Positions 39,833 to 46,884 of a stretch of 64,000 nucleotides of DNA are shown piece by piece; position 1 is the stretch's first letter; every line of letters starts with the position of its first letter. The notes under the pieces are model-generated. The model saw nothing but the letters and a program-made list of their open reading frames with translations. It had not been told where the DNA came from and did not search any database. Source of the DNA: Streptomyces sp. NBC_00273 (lineage in GTDB: Bacteria > Actinomycetota > Actinomycetes > Streptomycetales > Streptomycetaceae). The position numbers and the translations under genes are program-made. Location: assembly GCF_036178145.1 (NCBI RefSeq), contig NZ_CP108067.1, positions 2,356,001 to 2,420,000 of the forward strand. Reading direction: 5' to 3'.

Positions 39833-40063
39833 ATGCCGCAGCCCGTGTTCGTCAGCCGTGCCTGGGTGGAGCTGGTCGGGTACTACGCGGCCGAGTCCGG
39901 CGACGACGACTACGCCGCCTTCGCCGACCGCCATCCCGCGCTGCTCGACAAGCGCCTGCTCACGCACTACTACCGCCCCTCCACGCTGGCCACCCCGCGG
40001 GCGAAGGACGGCTGGGTGGAGCCCGACCTCGCCCCCTTCCCCGGGCGGGACGCCGCCGTGTAG
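39833..40063 (+). CDS. small hypothetical protein
   Basis: A 76-residue acidic protein beginning MPQPVFVSRAWVELVGYYAA at ATG 39833, with GAGGGGATG 13 bases upstream. It is helical, contains many aromatic residues, and ends in a proline-rich tail. It lies alone between the divergent gene at 39627 and the LigD polymerase gene. No family recognised; strong third-position GC supports coding. Confidence 0.6.
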   Translation: MPQPVFVSRAWVELVGYYAAESGDDDYAAFADRHPALLDKRLLTHYYRPSTLATPRAKDGWVEPDLAPFPGRDAAV

Positions 40064-40097
40064 CGCCCGTCGTCCCCCGCTCGTCGGTCCTCGCTCG

Positions 40098-41117
40098 TCA
40101 GTCCTCGTGCTTCGCCCGGCTGGGCTGGACGCGCTTGGGCTCGCCCGGCATCTTCGGGTAGTCCGGGGGGTAGGGCATGTCCCCCAGGCCGTGCTCGTGT
40201 TCGTCGCGGGCCGCGAGTTCCAGTACGGCGTCCAGGGCGAAGGCGTGCTCGTCCATGTCGGCGTGCAGATCGCCCAGTTCGGCGAAGCGGGCCGGCATCG
40301 TCACGATGTCGAAGTCGCGGGGCTCCGCGTCGTCCACCTCGTCCCAGCGCAACGGCGCCGATACCGGTGCGTGCGGGCGGGGACGGACGGAGTAGGCGGA
40401 GGCGATCGTGCGGTCGCGTGCCGTCTGGTTGTAGTCGACGAAGATCCGCTCGCCGCGCTCCTCCTTCCACCAGGCCGTCGTGACCTTGCCCGGCATTCGG
40501 CGTTCCAGTTCTCGGCCGAGGGCGATGGCGCACCGCCGGACCTCGGTGAAGGTCCAGCGCGGCTCGATCGGCACGAAGACGTGCAGTCCGCGGCCGCCCG
40601 AGGTCTTGGGCCAGCCGCGCAGCCCCAACTCCTCCAGCAGGGCTCGCAGTTCATGCGCGGCCGCCACCGCATGGTGGTAGTCGGTGCCCGGCTGCGGGTC
40701 CAGGTCGATCCGGAGCTCGTCGGGACGGTCGGTGTCCTTGCGCCGCACCGGCCAGGGATGGAAGGTGAGGCACCCCAGGTTGGCCGCCCACAGGACGGCG
40801 GCCGGTTCGGTCGGGCAGATCTCGTCGGCCGTGCGGCCGCTCGGGAAGGCGATGTGGGCGGTGGGGATCCAGTCGGGAAGGTTCTTCGGTGCCCGCTTCT
40901 GGAAGAAGGACTCGCCCTCCACCCCGTCGGGGAAGCGTTCCAGGGTCGTGGGCCGGTCGCGCAGGGCGCGCGTGATGCCGGGCGCGACCGCCAGGTAGTA
41001 CTCGGCCACGTGCCGCTTGGTGAGGCCGCGCTCCGGGAAGTACACCTTGTCCGGGCTGGACAGCCGTACCGTCCGCCCGCCCGCGTCCAGCTCGATCGCA
41101 TTACCGGCAGCACCCAT
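40098..41117 (-). CDS. ligD: LigD-type DNA primase-polymerase (NHEJ polymerase domain)
   Basis: A 339-residue archaeo-eukaryotic-primase-type polymerase, as in the polymerase domain of LigD. Catalytic acids lie in ELRIDLDPQPG (DxD), the nucleotide-contact motif is SGGRGLHVFVPI, and the third acid is near FVDYNQTARDRTIASAYS. It fills short gaps at DNA ends with ribo- or deoxynucleotides in non-homologous end joining. ATG 41117 is chosen. Here it is a separate protein, divergent from the ligase at 41193 with a 75-bp promoter gap. No Ku gene is in the window. Confidence 0.93.
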   Translation of the reverse strand: MGAAGNAIELDAGGRTVRLSSPDKVYFPERGLTKRHVAEYYLAVAPGITRALRDRPTTLERFPDGVEGESFFQKRAPKNLPDWIPTAHIAFPSGRTADEICPTEPAAVLWAANLGCLTFHPWPVRRKDTDRPDELRIDLDPQPGTDYHHAVAAAHELRALLEELGLRGWPKTSGGRGLHVFVPIEPRWTFTEVRRCAIALGRELERRMPGKVTTAWWKEERGERIFVDYNQTARDRTIASAYSVRPRPHAPVSAPLRWDEVDDAEPRDFDIVTMPARFAELGDLHADMDEHAFALDAVLELAARDEHEHGLGDMPYPPDYPKMPGEPKRVQPSRAKHED

Positions 41118-41192
41118 GTGCGCCACGGTAGGCGGGCCCGGCCATGCCCGCATACCGGGCAGGTCCGGACGTACCACCGCAGAATCGAAGGC

Positions 41193-42302
41193 ATGGATCT
41201 GCCAGTGATGCCGCCCGTGAAACCGATGCTCGCCAAGTCCGTCGCAAAGATCCCGCCGGGGATGCAGTACGAGGCCAAATGGGACGGCTTCCGGGCCATC
41301 GTGCATCGCGACGGCGATGAGATCGAGCTCGGCAGCCGCACGGGCAAGTCCCTGACCAGGTACTTCCCCGAGCTGGCGAAGGCCCTGAAGAGCAATCTGC
41401 CGAGCCGATGCGTCATGGACGGCGAGATCGTCATCGTTCATGGCGGGCGCCTCGATTTCGACCGGCTGACCGAGCGGATCCATCCCGCGCAGTCCCGCGT
41501 CGCCCTGCTGGCCGAGAAGACGCCCGCCAGCTTCGTCGCCTTCGACCTGCTCGCCCTGGGCGATGACGCGCTGCTCGACACCCCGCTCGCCGACCGCCGT
41601 GCCGCCTTGGTCCGCTCCCTCTCCACCGCTCGGCCCCCCGTGCATCTCGCGCCCGCGACCACCGATCCCGCGCTCGCGCAGGAGTGGTTCGAGCGATTCG
41701 AGGGCGCCGGGCTCGACGGGGTGATCGCCAAACCCCTCGATCTCCTCTACCGGCCCGATGCCCGCCTCATGTTCAAGGTCAAACACGAACGTACCGCCGA
41801 CGTCGTCGTCGCGGGTTTCCGTTTCCACAAGAGCGGTCCGATCGTCGGATCGCTGCTGCTCGGCCTGTACGACGTCCACGGCACCCTCCAGCACGTGGGC
41901 GTGTGCGCCGCCTTCCCCATGAAGCGCCGCGCCGAGCTGGTGGAGGAACTCGAACCCCTTCGGATGCTCGACCCGACCGGCCACCCGTGGGCCGCCTGGG
42001 CCGAGGAATCCGCCCACGAGAGTGCCCGGCTGCCCGGCGCGCAGAGCCGCTGGACCGGCAAGAAGGACCTGTCCTGGGTGCCGCTGCGACCCGAGCGGGT
42101 CGTCGAGGTGAAGTACGACCACATGGAGGGCGACCGCTTCCGGCACACCGCCCAGTTCCACCGCTGGCGGACCGACCGGACGCCCGAGAGCTGCACTTAC
42201 GCCCAGTTGGAGGAGGTCGTCGGCTACGACCTCACCGAGGTGCTCGGTCCCACCGCCGGTCCGACCGCCGGCGCCGCCGATGCCGACGGCTCCCCCGACT
42301 GA
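41193..42302 (+). CDS. ATP-dependent DNA ligase (LigD ligase domain)
   Basis: A 369-residue ATP-dependent ligase. The adenylated lysine is Lys29 in EAKWDGFRAIVHRDG (motif I KxDGxR). Later motifs are MDGEIVIV (motif III region), GLDGVIAKPLDLLY (motif IV) and FKVKHERTADVVVAGF (motif V), followed by the OB-fold domain to residue 350. It is the size of a stand-alone LigC/LigD ligase module. It seals nicks during end joining with the divergent polymerase. Start ATG 41193. The tail TAGPTAGAADADG is low complexity. Confidence 0.93.
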   Translation: MDLPVMPPVKPMLAKSVAKIPPGMQYEAKWDGFRAIVHRDGDEIELGSRTGKSLTRYFPELAKALKSNLPSRCVMDGEIVIVHGGRLDFDRLTERIHPAQSRVALLAEKTPASFVAFDLLALGDDALLDTPLADRRAALVRSLSTARPPVHLAPATTDPALAQEWFERFEGAGLDGVIAKPLDLLYRPDARLMFKVKHERTADVVVAGFRFHKSGPIVGSLLLGLYDVHGTLQHVGVCAAFPMKRRAELVEELEPLRMLDPTGHPWAAWAEESAHESARLPGAQSRWTGKKDLSWVPLRPERVVEVKYDHMEGDRFRHTAQFHRWRTDRTPESCTYAQLEEVVGYDLTEVLGPTAGPTAGAADADGSPD

Positions 42303-42384
42303 GCGGCCGACCACTACCGCGCCGCCACCACCGAGCCACCACCGCGCCGCCACGCCGCCACCACCGAGCCGCCTCCCCCGCGGC

Positions 42385-43785
42385 TCAGCCCGCCGTCAGC
42401 TTCTCCCACTCCTCCCGGTCCGGCCCCGACGCGTTCGGCGCGTAGTGCGGCCGGGCCGCCAGCCAGCGCGCCACCCTGCCGCGGACCTCCGGATCCGCGT
42501 ACGCCCGCCCCGGCAGCTCCGCCAGGTGCCGGACCCTCGCCCGCGCCCGCATCACCTCCGGGTCCTCCAGCGCGCAGTCGAACAGCGCGGACACCTCGCG
42601 CGCCGTCCCGCCGCGCACCGCCCGGGTCGCGAAGCGCTCCCCGATGGCCGCGTCCGCGACGACCTGGAAGTCGAACCACGGTTTCAGGCTGTGCTCCGCC
42701 CAGGCGTGGTGATCGGCTGCGTACCGCGCCGATCCCGGGTCCCGGTGCGCCGTACGGGCCACCCTGCGCGCGGCCCACAGTGCGAGCGAGGTGCCCTGCC
42801 CCAGGGTCGGGTTGGTGTGCGCGATCGAATCCCCGACCGGTACCAGCCCGGTCACCACCGGGCCCGCTTCGTCGACCAGCGCACTCCACCGGTTGTCCAG
42901 GCTCGCCGTGGCCAGGACGCCCGACAGCGGCTCGGCGCCCAGTCCCAGCCAGGCCGCGCCGGGCGGGAAGGCGCGCGCCGCCGCCTCGAACACCGCGGGG
43001 TCGCGCAGCGCCGCGCGCGTGGAGTCGGCGGTGTGCACGAACAGGGTCACGGCGAACACCCGGTTGTCGGCGGGGAAGACGGCGCAGCCGGCGAAGGGCC
43101 CGCCGGTCACCGCCCACGGCCGACGCGGTCCCTCGTCCCTGCCCGCGGGCAGCCGGTACCAGCGGCAGAAGTACGCGATCCCGGTGCGGTGCCGTTCCAC
43201 GACGGGCGGCCGGCAGCCCGCCTCGGCCAGCCTGCGCTCGGTGCCGCCGCGCCGCCCGCCGGCGTCCACGACGAGGTCCCCCGGGTAACTTCCGATCTCG
43301 GTGGTCACTCCCGTCACCTGGATCCCAGCACCCTCGGACGGCCCCGGGGCCGTGATCAGCCCGGTGACCGGCTCCCCGTACCGGACGACGACCCCCGGTT
43401 CCGCGCGCAGCGCCGTGGCCAGCGCGCTCTCCAGGACGATGCGCCGGGCCTGGAGCATCACGAGGTCCTCGTCGCCCGGTCGCGCGGGCGGACGTACGTC
43501 GAACCAGTCCAGCTCGTGGCGCTCGCGGGCGCCGAGCCGGAGCATCTCCTCGTGGACGTCGGGCAGATCGCCGCGCAGCACGTTGCGGGCGGCTCCGAGC
43601 AGCACGTGCGGCTGGGCCGCCTGTGGGACGGTCGGCCGGCGCCAGCCGAAGAAGTCACGGTCGAGCGCCGTGCCCGGGGCCCGCGTGTCGCGCTCGAAGA
43701 CCTCCGCCGTGTGTCCGCGTCGCGCCGCGAGCAGCGCGGTGGCGGCCCCCGCGACACCTCCGCCGATGACCAGCACATGTGCCAT
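42385..43785 (-). CDS. FAD-dependent monooxygenase/oxidoreductase
   Basis: A 466-residue flavoprotein of the group A hydroxylase-like fold. It starts MAHVLVIGGGVAGAATALLA (dinucleotide-binding GxGxxG), then the second Rossmann motif GHTAEVFERD, and GLVPVGDSIAHTNPTLGQGT with the GD motif that contacts FAD ribityl. Sequence resembles tryptophan halogenase/squalene epoxidase-like oxidoreductases of actinomycetes. No halogenase WxWxI motif was seen, so halogenase activity is not proposed. ATG 43785 follows GGGGGG. Substrate unknown. It is transcribed away from the next flavoprotein gene, with 170 bp between. Confidence 0.85.
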   Translation of the reverse strand: MAHVLVIGGGVAGAATALLAARRGHTAEVFERDTRAPGTALDRDFFGWRRPTVPQAAQPHVLLGAARNVLRGDLPDVHEEMLRLGARERHELDWFDVRPPARPGDEDLVMLQARRIVLESALATALRAEPGVVVRYGEPVTGLITAPGPSEGAGIQVTGVTTEIGSYPGDLVVDAGGRRGGTERRLAEAGCRPPVVERHRTGIAYFCRWYRLPAGRDEGPRRPWAVTGGPFAGCAVFPADNRVFAVTLFVHTADSTRAALRDPAVFEAAARAFPPGAAWLGLGAEPLSGVLATASLDNRWSALVDEAGPVVTGLVPVGDSIAHTNPTLGQGTSLALWAARRVARTAHRDPGSARYAADHHAWAEHSLKPWFDFQVVADAAIGERFATRAVRGGTAREVSALFDCALEDPEVMRARARVRHLAELPGRAYADPEVRGRVARWLAARPHYAPNASGPDREEWEKLTAG

Positions 43786-43884
43786 GGAGCGTCCCCCCGA
43801 ACCGTTGGACCGTACGACGATCACACTGCCCAGAGCCTGCACGGACGGGAGCCGGCCGAAACCCGCACAGATGTCCTAAAAACG

Positions 43885-43975
43885 CTCCAGCGCTCGCGCC
43901 GAACGGCCGCCTCCCGGCACACCGCGCACCAGCGCGCACGCCGGCTCGCTCCGGCTCACACTCCAGCGCTCGCGC
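43885..43975. repeat. 15-bp direct repeat, partial duplication of a gene end
   Basis: CTCCAGCGCTCGCGC occurs at 43885-43899 and at 43961-43975. Both copies are followed by CGAACGGCC. The second copy is the 3' end of the oxidoreductase gene (43956-44933), so the first looks like a duplicated fragment of that end in the gap. Confidence 0.7.
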
Positions 43976-44933
43976 GGTGGGCCCGAACGGCCCGCCGGGT
44001 CTCCGCCTCGATCAGGTCGGTGTTGATGGCCACCGCCGCCCGCACGCCCTGGGCGGCCGCGCCCGGGACCTTCTCCAGCGGTGAGGTCACGTTGCCCGCG
44101 ACCCAGACCCCGCGCAGGGCGGTGGCTCCGGTGGCCGGGTCCGAGGCGATGCAGGTGCCGATCGCCCGACCGTCCCGCTCCACGACCGTGGTCGGCAGGC
44201 CGAGACCGGTCAGGACGCCCGAGCGGGCGGTGAACCGCGGGGCGACCACCAGGGCCCGGCACTCCACCACGGCGCCGCCCGCCAACGTCACGCCGGTCAG
44301 CCCCTCGTCCTCGACCGCGAGGCCGATCACCTCGCCCTCGACGACCCGGACACCGAGGGCCGCCAGCAGTTCCCGGTCCTCGGCGGTGAGCTGCCAGGTG
44401 TGCGCGAGCAGGGTGGTCCGCTCGCTCCAGTGCCGCCAGAGCTCGGCCTGGTGCACGGCGAGGGGCCCGTCGGCCAGCACCGCGATCGGCTGGTCCCGCA
44501 CCTCCCAGCCGTGGCAGTACGGGCAGTGCAGCACGTCCCGCCCCCAACGCGCCCCGAGGCCCGGTACGGCGGGAAGCTCGTCCACCAGACCGGTGGCGAC
44601 CAGCAGCCGGCGCGCCCGGACGGCCCTGCCGTCCCCGCAGCGGACCAGGAAGCTCCCGTCGGGCAGCCGGTCCGCGGCGACGGCCGTGCCCGGCCGGATC
44701 TCCCCGCCGTAGCCGGTCACCTCCGCGCGCCCCTTGGCCAGCAGTGCGGCGGGGCTCTCCCCGTCCTGCCCCAGGTACCCGTGCATGTGCGCGGCCGGGG
44801 CGTTGCGCGGGCTGCCGGAGTCGATGACCAGTACCGTACGGCGGGACCGGACCAGGGTGAGCGCCCCGGCCAGCCCGGCGGCCCCACCGCCCACGACCAC
44901 CACGTCGAAGGAGCTGTCGCTTGCGTTGTCCAT
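43956..44933 (-). CDS. NAD(P)/FAD-dependent oxidoreductase, thioredoxin-reductase-like
   Basis: A 325-residue two-dinucleotide-binding flavoprotein. FAD site VVVVGGGAAGLAGALT (about 12-27), NADPH region after residue 150, and a redox-active CPYCHG at Cys137/Cys140, the thioredoxin-reductase-type disulfide. The second glycine motif is VWVAGNVTSP near the C-terminus. Such proteins are either TrxR-like or dithiol oxidases that form disulfides in natural products (HlmI/GliT type). No thioredoxin is adjacent. The divergent XRE-cupin gene is 66 bp away and probably regulates it. ATG 44933. Confidence 0.88.
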   Translation of the reverse strand: MDNASDSSFDVVVVGGGAAGLAGALTLVRSRRTVLVIDSGSPRNAPAAHMHGYLGQDGESPAALLAKGRAEVTGYGGEIRPGTAVAADRLPDGSFLVRCGDGRAVRARRLLVATGLVDELPAVPGLGARWGRDVLHCPYCHGWEVRDQPIAVLADGPLAVHQAELWRHWSERTTLLAHTWQLTAEDRELLAALGVRVVEGEVIGLAVEDEGLTGVTLAGGAVVECRALVVAPRFTARSGVLTGLGLPTTVVERDGRAIGTCIASDPATGATALRGVWVAGNVTSPLEKVPGAAAQGVRAAVAINTDLIEAETRRAVRAHRASAGV

Positions 44934-44963
44934 ACCTGCGAGGGTCCGCCCACGGCGGCCCGC

Positions 44964-44991
44964 TTGACAAATGTTGTTGCCGAAGCGGCAA
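44964..44991. promoter_or_regulatory. promoter and palindromic operator between oxidoreductase and XRE-cupin genes
   Basis: TTGACA (44964-44969) is followed 7 bases later by the perfect dyad TTGCCG-AAG-CGGCAA (44977-44991). The dyad lies directly before ATG 45000, with no ribosome site between, so the XRE-cupin mRNA may be leaderless. The dyad would cover the promoter core, which fits autoregulation by the XRE dimer. Confidence 0.5.
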
Positions 44992-44999
44992 ATGGATCC

Positions 45000-45617
45000 A
45001 TGGCCACCGAGGAGCAGGACGAGGAACTCGCCGGCGTGCTCACCGCCGTGGGCCCGCGGCTGCGCGCCCTGCGCCGACAGCGCGGCACCACGCTGGCCCA
45101 GCTCAGCGAGACCACCGGCATCTCGCTCTCGACCCTCTCGCGGCTGGAGTCCGGGCAGCGCAGGCCGACGCTGGAGCTGCTGCTTCCGCTGGCCAGGGCG
45201 CACCGGGTGGCGCTCGACGAGCTGGTCGGCGCCCCTGAGACCGGGGATCCGCGGGTCCGGCCACGGCCCTTCGTCCGGCACGGCAGCACCTACGTGCCGC
45301 TGACCCGGAAGTTCAGCGGGGTGCACGCCTTCAAGCAGATCCTGCCGCCCCTCGAAGGTCCGCCCGCCGAACCCGAGCTACAGGTCCACGAGGGCTACGA
45401 ATGGCTGTACGTGCTCTCCGGGCGCATCCGACTGCTGCTGGGCGGGCACGACCTCGTCCTCGGCCCCGGTGAGGCCGCCGAGTTCGACACCCGCACCCCG
45501 CACGCCTTCTTCAACGCGGGTCCGCAACCGGCGGAGTTCCTCAGCCTCTTCGGCCCCCAGGGCGAGCGGATCCACGTCCGGGCCCGGCCCACCCCTCCAT
45601 CGGAAGGACGTCCATGA
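45000..45617 (+). CDS. XRE-family regulator with C-terminal cupin domain
   Basis: A 205-residue regulator. Residues 10-75 are an XRE helix-turn-helix (LRALRRQRGTTLAQLSETTG, then ISLSTLSRLESGQRRPTLE). Residues 110-195 are a cupin: HEGYEWLYVLSGRIRLLLGG, VLGPGEAAEFDTRTPHAFFN. The HxH/E positions that bind metal are partly kept (HEGYE, then HAF). Proteins of this type sense small molecules through the cupin. ATG 45000 is chosen. It is divergent from the flavoprotein, and its stop overlaps the Nudix gene (ATGA). Confidence 0.88.
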   Translation: MATEEQDEELAGVLTAVGPRLRALRRQRGTTLAQLSETTGISLSTLSRLESGQRRPTLELLLPLARAHRVALDELVGAPETGDPRVRPRPFVRHGSTYVPLTRKFSGVHAFKQILPPLEGPPAEPELQVHEGYEWLYVLSGRIRLLLGGHDLVLGPGEAAEFDTRTPHAFFNAGPQPAEFLSLFGPQGERIHVRARPTPPSEGRP

Positions 45618-46108
45618 GCACCCCCCACGAACGCCCCGAGCGGGCCGCGCCGCAGCCCCATGCCGTCGTCGGCGTCGGACTGGTCGTCCTGGCGGCCGAC
45701 GGCCGGGTGCTGCTCGGCCAGGCGCACGACGGCCGATGGGAGCTGCCCGGAGGCAAGGTCGACCCCGGGGAGGGCTTCGAGCAGGCCGCCGCCCGGGAAC
45801 TCGCCGAGGAGACGGACCTGCGGGCGGCCCCCGAGGCGATCCGGGTCCTGTCCGTACAGATCGACGCGCAGTCCGGCCTGACCAGGCTCACGGCAGCCGC
45901 CGTCACCACCGCGGCGGAGGGCGTCCCGGCCGTCACCGAGCCCCACAAGATCACCCGCTGGCAGTGGTTCGCCCCCGCCGAGATCCCCTCGGCCCTCTAC
46001 GCCCCGTCGGCGGCCGTGCTGCGCGCTTGGCGCCCGGACCTCACCACGCTGCCGCACGACGACTTCTCGTACGCCTACCCGACCTCGGCCCCGGCAGCAA
46101 GTGCCTGA
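45614..46108 (+). CDS. Nudix hydrolase
   Basis: A 164-residue Nudix hydrolase. The Nudix box spans GGKVDPGEGFEQAAARELAE then ETDL (GX5EX7REUXEEXGU) near residues 52-74; all catalytic glutamates are present. Such enzymes cleave nucleoside diphosphates linked to X. NTP-type preference is suggested by the short flanking domain and by WELPGGKV. The ATGA overlap with the XRE-cupin gene points to co-expression, perhaps as oxidised-nucleotide clean-up beside the flavoprotein. It ends in an Ala/Pro-rich tail, converging with the GPP34 gene. Confidence 0.92.
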   Translation: MSTPHERPERAAPQPHAVVGVGLVVLAADGRVLLGQAHDGRWELPGGKVDPGEGFEQAAARELAEETDLRAAPEAIRVLSVQIDAQSGLTRLTAAAVTTAAEGVPAVTEPHKITRWQWFAPAEIPSALYAPSAAVLRAWRPDLTTLPHDDFSYAYPTSAPAASA

Positions 46109-46126
46109 ACGTCCGCGGTGCTCGGC

Positions 46127-46789
46127 CTAGGTGGTGGCCGTCAGGACCGTCACCGTGGTCACCGTCACCATCGCGGCCTGCATGTCCCGGATGGCCGCCC
46201 GGACGCTCTCGGCCGCCCACTGGCCTTCGGCGATCTGCGCCGTCCTCGTGCTCACCTCGTCGGGCTCCCGGCCGGGGAAGGCGAGCCGGTGCAGCTTGGC
46301 CGAGTGGATCAGGGCGATGAGTCCCGCCGTGCGCTCGTCCGGCTCGGCGCCGTCGATGACGACTGCGTGGAGCCGCTCGCGCAGGGCGCGCTCGACCGTG
46401 CCGTCGGCCTCCGGATAGCGGCGCTGCGGGAACACCCCGAACACCTTGTGCACCTGCGTCACCACCAGCCCGCGCTCGCCCAGCCTCTCCAGGGCGGCAC
46501 CGACCGCCTTGGGCTGGTCCTTCGTCAGCCAGTCCGACGCCCGGCGCTTGCCGCGGTTGCGCAGCCAGGCCTCCATCAACCGGATCCGGCCGTCGAGCAG
46601 TTCTTCCCCGGTGGACTCGGTGCTCCTGAGCTCCAGGTACTTGCCCGACACCGACACCCGCTCCGCCAGGACGAGTTCGAGCAGGAGCGCCCCGGCCACG
46701 GCCCAGCCCGCCGACTGCCGCTGCCGTGCCGCCCCGGACTCGTCGTCCAAGGACAGCAGCATGATCTCCTCGGCCAGTGTGATCCTCAC
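46127..46789 (-). CDS. GPP34 (Golgi phosphoprotein 3-like) family protein
   Basis: A 220-residue protein. MLLSLDDESGAARQRQSAGW and AVAGALLLELVLAERVSVSG are characteristic of GPP34 proteins, which bind phosphoinositides in eukaryotes and are common but unexplained in actinomycetes. RNRGKRRASDWLTKDQPKAV adds a basic surface patch. The last 25 residues (AAMVTVTTVTVLTATT) are low complexity. GTG 46789 follows GGGGGC; alternatives are at the ATG near residue 10. It follows the drug-efflux gene in the same direction with a 95-bp gap, so they may share a transcript. Confidence 0.85.
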   Translation of the reverse strand: MRITLAEEIMLLSLDDESGAARQRQSAGWAVAGALLLELVLAERVSVSGKYLELRSTESTGEELLDGRIRLMEAWLRNRGKRRASDWLTKDQPKAVGAALERLGERGLVVTQVHKVFGVFPQRRYPEADGTVERALRERLHAVVIDGAEPDERTAGLIALIHSAKLHRLAFPGREPDEVSTRTAQIAEGQWAAESVRAAIRDMQAAMVTVTTVTVLTATT

Positions 46790-46884
46790 GAGCGCCCCCG
46801 TCGTCCGTCTGCGATCCGGCTGTCCCACCGCCTCGCAGGGGAGGACGGTCGACCGATCCACGAGGTTCCCTTCCGGGCCGGGGT

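Noticed and set aside
39261..41192. Upstream 644-codon extension of the ATP-dependent ligase frame
   Set aside because: It crosses another gene and a divergent promoter, and is compositionally random; the ligase motif begins within 30 residues of ATG 41193.
42303..42384. Short CCGCCACCACCGAGCC repeats as a possible CRISPR-like array
   Set aside because: Units are irregular, without spacers of constant length, and made of simple GC-rich sequence.
42385..43785. Tryptophan-halogenase call for the flavoprotein
   Set aside because: The GxGxxG fold fits, but the halogenase motif WxWxI was not found, so only monooxygenase-like is stated.
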